A stretch of 64,000 nt of DNA from Notamacropus eugenii (GCF_028372415.1 NC_092874.1:118865244-118929243); one strand, 5' to 3'. Counted from the stretch's first letter, positions 11,309-23,118 are shown. Program-made: numbers and translations. The notes: generated by a model from the sequence alone, not told the origin.

Positions 11309-11520
11309 CAGAAGCTCTTAACGCAGGGTCCACAGAAGCAACACCACTACCACCCCTTTCACGGAGTCTATGAATAGATTTCAGAGTCTGTGAACTTGGA
11401 TGGGGGAAAATAGTCTTTACTTTCACTAAATTTAGCATTTCTTTCCATTATGGCTTTTAAAACCAACAAAACTGTTTTGAAAAGGAGTTCATAGACTGTC
11501 AAAAGGGTCCATGACAGAGA
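11309..11520 (+). mobile_element. hAT (MER5A-like) MITE, right end missing
   Basis: Starts cagaagctcttaacgcaggg and contains gtctgtgaacttggatggg and gactgtcaaaagggtccatg, the order seen in MER5A-type hAT elements. The right inverted repeat is absent. Confidence 0.65.
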
Positions 11521-11544
11521 TGACTAGAGGGAAACAAAAAAAGT

Positions 11545-11640
11545 AGAGAACAGAGCCCCCCAAAGTAGATTAGGACAGGCACGGTCTCTCTTCTCAAGAA
11601 TTTACAAGCTCCTAGCAGGAAAGATGGAGATGCATGCATG
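11545..11640 (-). mobile_element. L2 LINE 3' fragment
   Basis: acggtctctcttctcaagaa followed by ttacaagctcctagcagg, antisense to L2. Confidence 0.5.
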
Positions 11641-11654
11641 ACTACTGACCATTT

Positions 11655-11880
11655 ACAATTGCATTTTCACTGGCCATCTCTCATGCCTGGAATTCTCTCC
11701 CTCTCATCCTCTCTGTCTCCTGGTTTCCCTGGCTCCCTTCAAATCCCACTAAAGTCCTACCTTCATTAGACCATGAGCTCCTTGGGAGCACAGACTGGTT
11801 TTTACCTGTCTTTGTATCCTTCGCATTTAGTGCAATACCCGACACCCTGTAGGTGCTAAATAAATGCTTGTTGCTTTGAC
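11655..11880 (+). mobile_element. L2 LINE 3' end
   Basis: atgcctggaattctctccctc, accatgagctccttgggagc, ctgtaggtgctaaataaatg: a clear L2 3' terminus in sense. Confidence 0.8.
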
Positions 11881-11948
11881 TTAACAGTAATAATATAACA
11901 TAAATGATAATATATTACTCTCTGTAACAATCTTTTATCTCCTTGAGC

Positions 11949-12202
11949 ATCTGGGTGACAAAGTCTACAGGGGGCTAGACCTGGAGCCAGGACGACCTGA
12001 ATTCAAATTCTGATACAGACATTTACTAGCTTTGTGACCTTAAGTAAGTCACTTAACCTCTGTCTGCCTCAGTTTCCTTATCTGCAAAATAGGGATAATA
12101 ACAACACCTACCTTCCCAGAGCTATTGTGAGGCTCAAATGAGATCATATTTGTAGTGCTTTACAAACCTTAGAGCATTGTATAAATGCTAGCTATCATTA
12201 TT
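11949..12202 (+). mobile_element. MIR-type SINE, near full length
   Basis: Head, core (ttactagctttgtgaccttaa, cctcagtttccttatctgc) and 3' section (ttgtgaggctcaaatgagat, gtgctttacaaaccttag). Confidence 0.85.
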
Positions 12203-12329
12203 CTTCTCATTGTAATAATCACAATTATGAGACATGCTACAGATTAAAAACATGTTTTTCACATTATTTTTATTTATAATATATTTTATAAATAAATGTA
12301 TAAATAAACAAATTTATTTTATTTTTCTA

Positions 12330-12406
<77 letters not shown>

Positions 12407-12427
12407 GTATGCATATACGTGTGTATG
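12330..12427. repeat. (TA)n / (TATG)n microsatellite
   Basis: TG-rich start, then about 40 TA units with TATG interruptions. It produces a spurious Ile-Tyr open frame. Confidence 0.95.
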
Positions 12428-12469
12428 TGTATTCCAAAAGGTAGATATTCAAAGAAGGTGCATTCTTGG

Positions 12470-12835
12470 CATCAAAGGTAGCTGGTACAAAGACATGAAG
12501 ATAGGAGATGGAGCTTTTAGTATATGGAGCAGAAAGGAAGCCAGTATCGTGTCAATCACAGAATGTGAAAGGAGAAGTAATATGTAAGATAGGAAAAGTA
12601 GGAAAAGGACAACTTCGGAAGAGCTTTCTATGTGAAACAGAGTTTATATCTGATTCTCAAGGCAATTAGCAGCTACTAGGGTATGTTGAGTAGAGGGAGT
12701 GATATGGTCAGGCTGCATTTTAGCTGGAGGTAAAGAATGGACTGGAGTAGACAGAACAATGAGAAGGTCATTGAAATTGTCTAGATGAAGGATGATAAAG
12801 GTCTGAATAAAGCCATAGAAGTGTAATTGTGATAG
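12470..12835 (-). mobile_element. L2 LINE interior
   Basis: Purine-rich strand with gagtgatatggtcaggctgc and the gaatggactggagtagac block. It is homologous to the antisense L2 at 20.4-21.5 kb. Confidence 0.55.
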
Positions 12836-12844
12836 CCATACAAA

Positions 12845-12945
12845 ATGCAGTAAAGTTTAGAGAAATGAAGTGACTTAGTCATAGTTGCTCAGACCCTGGA
12901 CAAGAACACAGGTCTTCTGATTTCAGATTATGATTCAGATTATGG
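12845..12945 (-). mobile_element. MIR-type SINE fragment
   Basis: Degraded core (gaagtgacttagtcatagttg) followed by acacaggtcttctgatttc. Confidence 0.45.
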
Positions 12946-13077
12946 AGATTGAACATAGAAAAGTTGAAGGGACCAAGAGTAAAAGAAAACCAAAATTGAT
13001 AAAGAGAAGGCTTCCTAGAGAAGGTAGATTTTGAGCTAGATATTGACTAATGTGACAAAAGTAGAGGAGGAAGAAAA

Positions 13078-13190
13078 TATTTTAAGACAAGAAAGAGACA
13101 AACAAGATAGACAGAGACAGAGAGAGAGTGGAGACAGAGACAAGGAGAGAGGGAAGGAGGAGGAAAGAGAGAGAGAAGGAAAGAGAGATT
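13078..13190. repeat. GA-rich simple repeat
   Basis: Imperfect AGAGAC/GAGAGA/GGAAA units. Accounts for a charged open frame here. Confidence 0.85.
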
Positions 13191-13240
13191 ATAATATGCA
13201 TCAAGTTATAGAAGTAAGAAATGCTAAAATATATAAGCTC

Positions 13241-13325
13241 CTTGGGCCTCAGTTTTCTCACCTATAAAATGAAGGGGTATTGATTAGAGAGACACTGAGG
13301 TCCCTTCCACCTCTAGATCTATGAA
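13241..13325 (+). mobile_element. MIR-type SINE 3' half
   Basis: gcctcagttttctcacctat, then gaggtcccttccacctctag. Confidence 0.65.
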
Positions 13326-13589
13326 CTCATATACACAGGGATGATAAACAGATTGACTTGGCAGTAGTGCAAGGGGCATATCAGTGGTAAAATTGAGGGG
13401 GGTTCTGGAGGAGGGGGTGAAGAAATTAATGGAGGATCTTGAAGTCCAAGCTGAGGCATCTGGATTTGATATAGTTGACAAAAAGAAGCTTCTGTGTGGC
13501 CAAGAACAGATGAATTACATAGTAGTCCCTTGGGTTCTAGCTCTAACTATGCTATGGGACTACTTCACTCCTTGGAGAATCCAGTCCAA

Positions 13590-13730
13590 TCCAAATTCAA
13601 CAGGCACTAGTTAAGTGCTTAAGGCACTATGGTAGGCTAGAGATACAAAGATAAAACCACCACCACCACCACCAATAATAATCCCTCAAGGAGCTGCTGT
13701 TCTACTGAACTGGGGATATGGGTTCTCTCC
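13590..13730 (-). mobile_element. L2 LINE 3' end
   Basis: aattcaacaggcactagtta, gctagagatacaaagataaa, a short (CAC)n run, then ctcaaggagctgctgttcta. Confidence 0.55.
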
Positions 13731-14431
13731 CCTCATCTTGAACATGAGAAGTTGAGCTCAACGATCTCTTTTCCTCTCCGCTATTCGGAGTCTAGATGCC
13801 TATAAAAGTAATGATTGTGGGAAGTTCTGACGCCTGGATTCCAAGGAGAGACTGGACATTGAAAGACCATACTCCCTCTCACCACCTTTAATTTACTGAT
13901 GAAAATATCCAGGCATCTACATGGCTGGGAGGTCAGAGGGAATTCACAAAACTATTCCCAAAGAAATTGTTCATAATCATTTTAGGCTAATATAGACAGG
14001 AAGTGCTATTAAGTGCTGATATCACTACAGTAATGTTTAGCTTAAAATTTTTTCCTCTCAAAAAGCTTTTGGACTGATTGTTCTTTGCTCCTTCTCACCC
14101 ACCCTCAAACTGTGCTATAAGAGGGAGCTGCTACTCAGAGTGAGGGAGGTTGGGAATAGTAGCGTCATGGCTAGACGTTCACTCCCAGACTTCCAATGGC
14201 CCATTTAGCATCCCACCTCTTTTTCAGGATCTGCGATCATGGAATCCTATGGTATCTTTTCTAAGCCTGGCAGTCAGGAAATCCTTTCTTGACTCAGTAG
14301 CTCCTACTTCAGTGGAAATCCATCTCTTCTTGCTCTACTCCTAATGGAAAAGGAGAAAACATAAAGCCTGAACTAGGGTAAATCTCCCCATAAAAACCAG
14401 TTTAGTTCAACATAGAAATATAGACCAAACA
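13731..14431. other. Unassigned sequence
   Basis: No recognised repeat or coding signal. Confidence 0.45.
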
Positions 14432-14640
14432 ATAAAAACAATAGCTTATGTTTGTATGGTATTCTTATGTTCTAAAAATCTTTACATTCATCATCTCATT
14501 TGATCCTCACAAAAACTTTTCAAAGTAGGCCCTGAATGTTTTTTTATCCCCTTTTTATGGAATAAGGGAACTAGACTCAAACAAATTGACCCAAATCGCA
14601 CAATTAACAAGTAGCACAACTAGAACTCAAAACTATTTTC
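14432..14640 (-). mobile_element. MIR-type SINE
   Basis: catctcatttgatcctcaca, then ggaataagggaactagactc. The head is degraded where the L1 end begins. Confidence 0.65.
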
Positions 14641-14960
14641 CTTTTTTTAAATAATTTTTTATTGATAACTTCTGTTGTTTTTTACACTGCTAACATTTCT
14701 CCCAGCATATCCTTCCTCTTCCTCCCATCCAGAGAGCCGAAAAATATATCAAATATTTTTTTACAGAAAAAGAAGAGAAAAAAAATTCAGCAAAACTGAT
14801 CAATACATAAAAAAAAAAAATAGTTTAGAAACACATATGATGTACCACAACTATGGACCTCCCATCTCTGCCAAAGAGTTGGGTGGAGATATCTTCTCAC
14901 ATCTATCTCTTCTTTGTAGACATCACTCTTTGTCATTCAAAACCACTTTCTACTGACTCC
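14641..14960 (-). mobile_element. L1 3' end, 5'-truncated
   Basis: T-rich start, pyrimidine block around cctcttcctcccatccagag, then the A-rich complement seen also at 53,867-54,130. Confidence 0.55.
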
Positions 14961-15614
14961 TAAGTCAATATTCTTTCCACTACCCTAATCTTCTCTTGGC
15001 TGCAGTGCTTGGTGTTGTGGGCTTTTAATCAAAAGACTCAGTGCTCCCTGACTCAACTACAGGGAAAGCCACTCAAAATACATTACCTTACTACCTGTCA
15101 GTCTATGGCAACACTCATCCATGAAGAAAAACTGAATGGAGAACCCCATTCGACCATTCTGGCTTAAGTACCCCCTGTCAGGCCTTGGGGAGAAGGGGGT
15201 TAACTGTGTGTTGAAGGGCAGGCTGGGCCGCATATAGATAAGCTTCCATTCCACCCGCAGAGCAGAGGGCTAAGGAGCTAAGCTGGAGGGGTGGGAGAGA
15301 AGCTGTTTGGAAGAGGCTCTTTGGAAATTCCTTAGATTTTTCTGCTTTTGTCTCTGGGCACTGAGTCAAAGAAAAAGAGACCTGCAGACCCACTCTGCTA
15401 ATGTTGCCAAAGGCTTAGAGTTAGCTATTGAAGGAAGACTCGAGCTAGGAGCAAATACAGTATTTTGTGAGTTTCCCATCCATGTTCCACCTACCTAACA
15501 GAGACACATTTTGTTACTGTTGTTGGAGAAATTGGTTTTTTTCTTCTTTGCAGTTTTAGGATAATTTCATTCTGACACCCCATGACTTGTCAACCTTAAA
15601 CCTTCAGCATCCTT
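14961..15614. other. Unassigned sequence
   Basis: No recognised repeat. Overlapping short frames on both strands look random. Confidence 0.45.
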
Positions 15615-15835
15615 TGTCCTTCATTCACTTAACTTCATGAAATATTTCTTGAGCATTGTCTACTCTGTGCTAAGGAAACGCAGCACATACGAAGTGGAGT
15701 AACACATGGTTCCTGCTTTCAAGAAGATTACAACTCATTGGGGAAGATAGGACATGAGTACAGATAAATATGAATCATTGCTATAAAATCTGAGGAGGAA
15801 AAAAATGCCTCTGGCTTTAGAAATCAGGAAAGGCT
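15615..15835 (-). mobile_element. L2 LINE 3' end
   Basis: gaaatatttcttgagcattg, actctgtgctaaggaaacg, ggttcctgctttcaagaaga and an antisense L2 interior. Confidence 0.6.
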
Positions 15836-15850
15836 TCCTGGAGGTGACCT

Positions 15851-16008
15851 AGGGTATAATGGAAAGACCATTGATTGTGGAATCAGAGCATCTGGGTAGA
15901 AATATATTCCTCTGACATTTACTACCTGGGACCTTGAGTAAGCCACTGTAAAATGAAAGGACTGAACTATATGGCCTCTGAGGTCCTTTCCAGCCATAGA
16001 TCTATAAT
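15851..16008 (+). mobile_element. MIR-type SINE
   Basis: gtataatggaaagaccattg, cctctgacatttactacctg, ggcctctgaggtcctttcca. Confidence 0.65.
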
Positions 16009-16034
16009 TAATAATTTAGATTTATAGGAGTCAT

Positions 16035-16272
16035 GGGCCAGTAGATAGCGCGGTAAATAGAGCACCTGCCCTAGCATCAGGAGAACCTGAGTTCAGATTC
16101 TGCTTTAGACATTTACTAGCTGTGTGATCATGGGCAAAGCACTTAACCCTGTTCACCTCAGTTTTCTCATCTGTAAAATGAGCTGACAAAGGAAATGGCA
16201 AACTAACTACAGTTACCTGCCAAGAAAACCCCAAATGAGATCACAAAGAGTCAGACATGAGTGAAAACAACA
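16035..16272 (+). mobile_element. MAR1-like long marsupial SINE
   Basis: Near full length: tagatagcgcggtaaataga, cacttaaccctgttcacctc, ctgccaagaaaaccccaaat, tail to AAAACAACAGG. It sits at the edge of an antisense L2. Confidence 0.9.
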
Positions 16273-16275
16273 GGA

Positions 16276-16510
16276 TGTCAGCAGGTTGAGATGTATGGAG
16301 AAGAGGATTGGGGAGAGGTCTGATGATAAGATCACTCCAGGTACAGAATATAGAGAACAATATATTCCAAGGCACCAAGGTTAGGAAGCATAGGAAGTAT
16401 TTGAGAGATGGAGGGAGAGAGTTTGGCCAGAAAATACAGAGAATAGTTTATGAATGGGAATCATAATGTAAGATCAGGCTGGAGACCGTGGAGAACCTTG
16501 GGGGTGGGGG
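16276..16510 (-). mobile_element. L2 LINE interior
   Basis: Purine-rich antisense L2 text (gagaggtctgatgataagat, ggctggagaccgtggagaac). Confidence 0.5.
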
Positions 16511-16546
16511 GTGGGGGGGGAGGGGCATTTAGATAGATAGATATAG

Positions 16547-16597
<51 letters not shown>
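16501..16597. repeat. G-rich, (GATA)n and (AC)n compound repeat
   Basis: A G-run stretch, a few TAGA units, then about 22 AC units. Confidence 0.9.
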
Positions 16598-16599
<2 letters not shown>

Positions 16600-16639
16600 T
16601 CAATTTAGAACAGGAAGAGATCTCAGAGATCATCTAGCC

Positions 16640-16997
16640 CAGTGGATCTCAACCTTTTTTATGGGTCAGTTCCCTAAAATCCCCAGGCTTTTTTTCACAC
16701 TTTCCTCAGCAAGTCTTTTTTTTTCTTTTTTTTGACAGTCAGGGTTAAGTGACTTACCCAGGGTTACACAGCAAGTAAGTATCTGAGACCCAATTTGAAC
16801 TCAGGTTCTCCTGACTCCAGAGCTGGTGCTCTATCCACTGAGTCACTTAGCTGCTCCCAGCAGTCTTTTTGAAATAACTTTTTTTAAATTCATAAAATAC
16901 ATAAGATTACAAAGAAAATCAATTATGTATATTGAAATAGTTATAAAAATATTTCTTAAAAAAACCAAGTTCATAGACCCCCAATTAAGACCCCCTT
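16640..16997. mobile_element. hAT (MER5-like) MITE
   Basis: Left end cagtggatctcaacc; right end a degraded complement (aattaagaccccctt). An 8-bp target duplication is still visible: atctagcc (16,632-16,639) against atttagtc (16,998-17,005). The interior contains the AT-rich attgaaatagttataaaaat motif of MER5-type elements. Confidence 0.7.
16715..16858 (-). mobile_element. Short poly(A)-tailed SINE inside the hAT MITE
   Basis: The T-rich start (complement of an A-tail) precedes cagggttaagtgacttacc and ends in the head complement agtcacttagctgctccc. Flanks agcaagtcttttt and agcagtcttttt resemble a TSD. The long MAR1 tail is absent, so this is the short, L1-style type. Confidence 0.75.
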
Positions 16998-17130
16998 ATT
17001 TAGTCCAGTCTCCTTATCTTTCAAATGAGAAAACTTTGACAGATTAAAGATAAATGATCGGACAAGATCCCACACTCCTTAGTGGGAAAGGAAAGATATG
17101 AACCTCTGACTCTAAATCCAGAACACTAGA

Positions 17131-17450
17131 CCCAGGAATCTGATAGATTCATATAAGCAATAGGGAACCACTGCAGGTTTCATGAGCACTAGGATTACCA
17201 GTCTAACAGCAGAAACACAGGACTGAAGGAAGGTCATTTTAGAAAAGGGAAGACATAAGGCTACATTGAATGTCCAAAAAAGAAAAAGGATAACTGGTGG
17301 AATAGCAGACCAAATGGATAGGATAAAGTATACCAGTAGAGAAGTCAACTTTGACCAAAAACAAGATAGCATGTATGAGTTTATTAAAGCAATAAGCATT
17401 TATTAAGCTCTTACTACATGCCACGCACTGTGCTAAGAGCTGAGGATACA
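17131..17450 (-). mobile_element. L2 LINE 3' region
   Basis: caatagggaaccactgcagg interior block, then the 3' terminus catttattaagctcttacta and cactgtgctaagagctgagg. The internal order is disturbed. Confidence 0.55.
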
Positions 17451-17459
17451 AGCAAAAAA

Positions 17460-17934
17460 AAAGAGGAACAGAGATTTCCCTAGTGGGAGAAACCAATGCA
17501 CTAAAGGAAGCTGAGAAGGTGTGTACTGGGGGGAATGATGGATGGCCAGCTCAAGGGTATGGTGTTGATGTCCAGAAAGTCAGCTGGGGTTGGGAGTGGG
17601 GAGGAATGAAAGTTAATAGGCCTAGGTCCCTCCCCAAAGTGGAGACACCAGGAGAAACTAAGGGGAGACCAGGGACAGGTATGGAGGAGAGAGATTACAA
17701 AGTGAGAAAATGGAAGGTGAATGTTCCTGGGTGAGGAGACACCAGATGAGGGAAGAAATTCCAGGGGAACACTGCAGCCAAGGGAAATCATTTTAAGGGA
17801 AAAGATAAGTGACAATACCAAAAGATTTTACAGTGAAGATGAGAGGGATTGAGAATTTTTATTCCATGCTTTAAGAATGAAACATATTTCTTCATGACAT
17901 TGCCTATCCTTACTCCCCTCCAACCAAAAATCAG
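17460..17934. other. Unassigned purine-rich sequence
   Basis: No anchor motif. Complementary open frames on both strands are a composition effect. Confidence 0.4.
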
Positions 17935-18360
17935 AAGCACAGAATCATTAAAACCTCAGACTGAGAAAGACTTCAGAGGTCATTCTGCCCACCCATCCCT
18001 CAACAAAAATGCCTTGTACAATGGTTTCAATCACTGAAGACTTCCAACAATGGGGAGCTCACTATCTACAGAGGAAGCCCAATAGAGTTTAGAACAGCAC
18101 CCATTGTTAGGAAGCTCTCTACCTTTATATTCAGCTGCTATCTGACCGTATATTTCTGTTTAGCTTCCATGGTTCACTGTTGATTAAGCTTTTGGTCCCC
18201 TAAAAACCCCAGATCATTTTCACAGGAACTATTGGTTAGCCTCTCTTCTGTTGTAACCTTCTGCCGTTGATTTTTTTTTAACCGAAATGTAGGACTTTAC
18301 AATTACTCCTATTAGATTTGTCCTATTTATCTACCCTGACTCACAGATGAGATTGCTTAA
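17935..18360 (-). mobile_element. CR1/L3-type LINE 3' end
   Basis: agaatcattaaaacctcaga, agacttcagaggtcattctg and ggaagctctctacctttata follow the antisense order of CR1/L3. The copy at 53,123-53,590 is better preserved. Confidence 0.55.
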
Positions 18361-18481
18361 TCTTATTCATGTGAATTACCTTGCTTAAGTCATTTCTTAG
18401 TTTTTTGTACCTCAGTTTCTAAACCTAAAGTTAGAAATACTGGGTTCCCTTTCCTGCTTCTCTACGTACTAATTTTTTAAC

Positions 18482-18592
18482 CTTGGCCAAGGATCACAAA
18501 GTTAAGTGTCTGAGGCTGGATTTGAACACAGGAAGATTTATCTTCCAGGTTTCCAGCTCAGTGCTCTATCAATTGTCATACCTAGCTGCCCA
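18482..18592 (-). mobile_element. SINE head and core fragment
   Basis: gttaagtgtctgaggctgga, gctcagtgctctatcaattg and the head complement cctagctgccc. Confidence 0.75.
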
Positions 18593-19510
18593 ATGAGTCT
18601 TAGTTACGTGCACCACGTACCTCTCAGACTTCCTGGGAGGGTTAAAGGAGATAATGAATTGCATCTATATAACTCGAAGCTATTCATAAAACAGGGGAAG
18701 GAGTATGTCTATCTGCCATCCCCTAGAAAATTGTGAGCACTCCTAAGGCAATGGAAATGAAGTGTTCAGATTTACTGGTGTAGCCACAGTAGAAGGGAGA
18801 GATCAGGGAGGAACTAAAATTTAAAAATATAGATAACCAAAAAAAAAACAAAACAAAACCAACTTTAGCCCCTAACTGCATTTTTCCCAGGTGAATCTTT
18901 TCTAGGATGTCTAACAAGGTGCAATTCATCCCACTTTCACTTGTCTTGCTTACTTTCAGCAGAGATGCTATTGTGCATCTGCTACCTGACCCTCATCCAA
19001 CCCAGCAGAACTTGCTGAAAACTGGAAAACACGGTCAAAAAACAATCTGTTTTGTTTTGTCTTCCCTACACAAAGTCAGATGGCCTTCCCCCACTGGAAG
19101 GTTGCTGCAGTACCCTTAGGCATGCAAGCATTCCGTTTACCTAGGATATCCCTATGCTGTATGAATATAAAACTAAATGACTTTGTTGTACTTTCTAGGT
19201 TATAGGCAGTGTCCCCAAAAACATTTCTAATCATTTTTTCATCTGAGAGACAGTTGAAGGAAGCTATTTTCCCATGAGAAGACACTTCACGAACTAACCT
19301 GACTACATACATAACTCTTTCTCCCCCAACCTCCACTGTCCCTGTGACCTTAACTTGCACTTTGATGAAAAAAAAATCTGGGCCATCTGGCAAGAGCTTC
19401 CTAACTGACCCTTTTCTCCATCTCAGAGCATTCCTTTACACATCCTTTCATATTATTCCTCCGTCTTCCCAAAGGGAATCCCCCTTCACTTCTGCCCTTA
19501 ATCCCTTACT
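18593..19510. other. Unassigned sequence
   Basis: No recognised repeat or coding signal. 18,840-18,860 is an A-rich run. Confidence 0.45.
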
Positions 19511-19544
19511 TCCCCCATGACTTACTCTATGAACTATGTATATT

Positions 19545-19625
19545 CTCATTCTCTCTCCTCCTCCTCCTCCTCCTCCTTCTCCTCTTCCTTCTTCTTCTTC
19601 TTTCTTTCTTTCTCATTTCCTTCCC
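19545..19625. repeat. (CTC)n/(CTT)n simple repeat
   Basis: CTC units followed by CTT and TTTC units. Gives a spurious poly-Ser/Phe frame. Confidence 0.9.
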
Positions 19626-20039
19626 TCTCAAAGTGCTGTTTTCTTCTTCTCCTTCCATTTGCACTCCTAAACCTCAAAACATCAAGCTCCCTTTCCTCCC
19701 TGAAGACAAATAGTCTTTTCCCCTACATTGCTTTTCTCTAAACAGCCAATTCAGACCACAAGTTGACACCCCCATTGTGATCCAGTATGGAACCTTGGCT
19801 GTTCTACTTTGAGGTCTGCCTTGGCTTTTTGCTTTGTAGAAGGCACAGCCTGTTGAATATGAGCTCTTTGCCAAGAGGGAGTGATTTCTTCACTGCACTT
19901 ATATCTCCACTGGCACATGATTAATATGCCTGTTGTTTGATTGACTGATCACACATTTCCTGGAGGATATCTTCTATGCATTTTCTTATGCATACATAAT
20001 CATGGGTGCCGGCACTTCAACTGTATTAATATGCTAATA

Positions 20040-20215
20040 CTTTCATCATGAAATAAAGAGTTCCATTTCTTCAGAACTGGAGATGACCGAAAGGCATCAC
20101 CTACAGAGACCTTGTCTCCCTAGCTTTTCCTGGTTCCTTTGGGGATTCAAAGTTAGAGGAAAAATCTCATCTATCATCTAGTTGCCAAGGATGAATAACA
20201 AGGAAGGAAATATGA
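20040..20215. repeat. Unclassified dispersed repeat, copy B
   Basis: Aligns with 22,990-23,079 plus 23,789-23,890 when the hAT element there is removed. Shared anchors include agatgacc, acctacagaga, tgtctcc and agcttttc. Family unknown. Confidence 0.5.
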
Positions 20216-20354
20216 CTGCCCTGGGAGTGGAATACTGCTTTTAACCAAGTGTGCCCTGAGCAAGCTCCTTTCACTTCTCTGCATTATCCCCACCCCACCC
20301 CCATCAACCCACCAGTTGAACTCACAGTGGAGTGAGAGGATGCACTTCTTTGGA

Positions 20355-21480
20355 GTCAGTAAGTCAATAAACATTTATTAAATGCCTACTATGTGTCAGG
20401 CACTGCACTAAGCTCTGAGGATACAAAAAAGGCAAAAGACAGCCTGTAACCATCTACTGGGGGAGACAGTAAGCAAAGACATATGTACCAACAAGATATA
20501 TACACAAAAATTGTTAAAGATGGAAGGCATTCAAATTAAAAAGACTTGGGAAAGTCTTCTTTTAGAAGATGAGATTTTAGTTGGGACTTGAAGGAAGCCA
20601 GGGAAGCCAAGAGGCTTGGCATGGGCATGAGGAAGGAAAACATTCCAGGCATGGAGGACAGCAAGTGAAAATGTCCAGGGCTTAGAAGAAGGAGTATCTT
20701 GTTCATAGAAGAACCAAGAGGTCAATGTCACTGAATAAAAGAGTATATACATGTTGGATAATAAGGTGAAGAAAGACTGGAAAGGTAGGAGAGATCTAGG
20801 TTATGAATGACTTTGAATACAAAACTGAGGATTTTTCATTTGATCCTGGAAGCAATAGGAAACCACTGGAGTTTATTGAGTTAGAAGATGACATGGTCAG
20901 AACTACATTTTGGGAAAATCACTTTTGTGGCTGAATGAATGAAGGAGAGTGGGGAGAGGCTTGAGGTAGACAGACCCACCAGCAGGCTATTGCAATAGTC
21001 CAGGTATGAGGTGATAAGGGCCTTCACCAGAGGGGTGACAGTGTCAGAGAAGTGAAGGGAGTATATTGGAGAGATATTGCAAAAGTACAATTGATAGGCC
21101 TTGGCAACAGATTGCATGGGGGGGAGGGGAGGGTGAATGTTAAGGATAACTTCCAGGTTGTTGTCTTCAGCAGTTACAGGTAAGGTAGGAGAAAGGGAGG
21201 GTTTAGGAGGAAAGAAAACAAACTCAGTTTTGGTCATGTTGAGTTTAAGATGTCTCTGGACATATTGTCTGAAATATTGGACGATATTGGACAAATTGTC
21301 TGAAAGGCACTTGGAGATATGAATGGAGGTCAGAAGAGAGACTGGGGCAGAATAGAGAGATTTGAATCATCAGCATTGACATAGTAATAAAATCCATGGG
21401 AGTTTCTGAGATTAGAGCATCTGACATAGTCTCATGAGCTGCCATGACCAAGAAAAAACTCATCACCTTGTAGCCGACCT
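20355..21480 (-). mobile_element. L2 LINE with RT C-terminal coding remnant
   Basis: The longest L2 in the window. The 3' terminus is at the left (aataaacatttattaaatgc, cactgcactaagctctgagg) and the element extends rightward towards its 5' side. The minus-strand frame at 20,881-21,294 (137 codons) carries recognisable L2/CR1 reverse-transcriptase C-terminal features: LKLNMTKTEFVFFPPKPS near its start and the family motif LDYCNSLLVGL. A neighbouring frame keeps a tract resembling the YADD box region. Frames shift repeatedly, so no active protein is possible. This is the part of L2 whose reverse complement is often seen as the tattgcaatagtccaggt phrase. Confidence 0.8.
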
Positions 21481-21494
21481 TCTCTTAGACTTAA

Positions 21495-21678
21495 CTAGAT
21501 TGAAAGTGTACTGGATGTGAAGTTAGGAGACTGAGGTTTCAGATTCTGGTTCTGCCATTTTCTACCAGTGTAACCTTGGGGAAGTAATAACCTCTCTGAG
21601 TCTCAGTTAACTAATCTGTAAATAAGACAAATTGGACTAGATGACCTCTAAGGTTCCTTCCAAATCAAAATCTGTGAC
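21495..21678 (+). mobile_element. MIR-type SINE
   Basis: ttctggttctgccattttct, gagtctcagttaactaatct, ctaaggttccttccaaatca. Confidence 0.7.
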
Positions 21679-21689
21679 ACAAAATGGAT

Positions 21690-22110
21690 TTCTAGGCCTA
21701 TATTCCAAACCTTTTCACCTTGGTAGGGTCTGCCATTGTCTGTGCTATGCTAACATACAAGTTAAGAACATGAAGTCACCACCATGCCACAATGAGGAAT
21801 CATAGTAGAATGATAGTGTAGTCAATAGGACCTTGAAATGATCTCAGTGCTTAATGAATATTACTCAGTAAACAAATATTGGGCTCTACCTTGGGAATTC
21901 ATAAATAAACTTAGCAACTGTAGTAAATGTACTGTCTTTTCTACAGGAAAATGGACACTGCCCACAGGACTTTTGTACTGATTTTCTATTTATAGAGATA
22001 GACTACACTGAGCCATCCACACTCCACCCCATGACAAATGGTACCCTTTTAGGAAACAATTAACTGACCATAGGAGTATGATCAGAACTTTTTCTGGACA
22101 GGAAGCTGAC
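21690..22110. other. Unassigned sequence
   Basis: No recognised repeat or coding signal. Confidence 0.45.
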
Positions 22111-22116
22111 TGACCT

Positions 22117-22880
22117 ATGAAAGGGTCTGAGAACATGACCATATCCTCATTATCTCAGAATCATATCCATCACTCTCTCCTCACCCCATATATCCATCCA
22201 ACAGTTGCCAAGTTTCATCAATTCTACTTCCACAATATCCCCTTCTCTCTGTTCACACAGGACCACCACCCTATTCAGGCTTCCTTCACCTTTCACCTGA
22301 CCCATTAAAACAACCTCTTATTTGGTTTCCTTAACTCAATGCTCTCATCTTTCCAATCCATCTGCCACAGCTGCCAACTACGTCATCCCCCCTACTTGAA
22401 CTCCAGTGATTCCCTATTAATCTCTAGGATCAATTATAAAATCCTCTGCTTAGCATTTAAAGTTCTCTACCACCTGTCCTAACCCACCATTCTAGTCTTA
22501 TTATACATTATTCTCCTTCACTCATGCTATAATCCAGCAAGACCAGCTTTCTCGCTCTTCCTCACACAATACCCCCCTCTCTTCTCTATACCTTTACACT
22601 AGCCAGACCCCAATACTTGAGATGGGCACCCTCCTTATCTCTATCCCTCAGAATCTCTAATTTCCTTCAAAGTTCATGTTAGGGCCATTTTATCCATGAA
22701 AACCACCATCACCTTGCATTTATCATGTATACATTCTCTGTATACTTTTGTACATATATACTATCCCCCTTACAAAATAAAATGATTGTTTAATTTTTTT
22801 CTTTTGTCACAAGGGCCTAGCATTTTCCTGGGCCTTTACTAGACTTTTAATAAATGCTCATTGATCAGTCAACTGATTGT
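22117..22880 (+). mobile_element. L2 LINE 3' region and terminus
   Basis: Sense L2: gattccctattaatctctag, taaaatcctctgcttagcat, the cttccttcaaagttcatgtta block, then the terminus cttttaataaatgctcattg. About 760 bp, the best 3' L2 end here. Confidence 0.8.
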
Positions 22881-23118
22881 TCTAACCAACTACAAGACCC
22901 ACAGGACCTGCTCTTACTATTGTCACTAAGAGCTTTTATTAAATCCTCGTCATTCTTCATATAAAAGTAACCTGGGAAATGATCAGCTGTTTGTGTAACA
23001 CAAAATAGTTTTTAACATGATATAAAAATTCATCATTTCCAAATTAGAGATGACCCAACTGGAAATGAATGATCTACAGTAGGAGTTCTTAACCTAAGGT
23101 TCATGAACTTTTTAAAAA

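Larger units (their letters stand above)
16605..17130 (-). mobile_element. MIR-type SINE split by a hAT insertion
   Basis: The left part (16,605-16,639: agatctcagagatcatctag) and right part (16,998-17,130: tttagtccagtctccttatc, aatgagaaaactttgacag) read as one MIR once the hAT element is removed. Confidence 0.65.

Noticed and set aside
12234..12587. 117-codon plus frame
   Set aside because: Its core is the TA/TATG microsatellite (Ile-Tyr repeats); no protein features outside it.
20881..21294. 137-codon minus frame as a gene
   Set aside because: It is the L2 reverse-transcriptase C-terminus (LDYCNSLL motif) with frame breaks on both sides.
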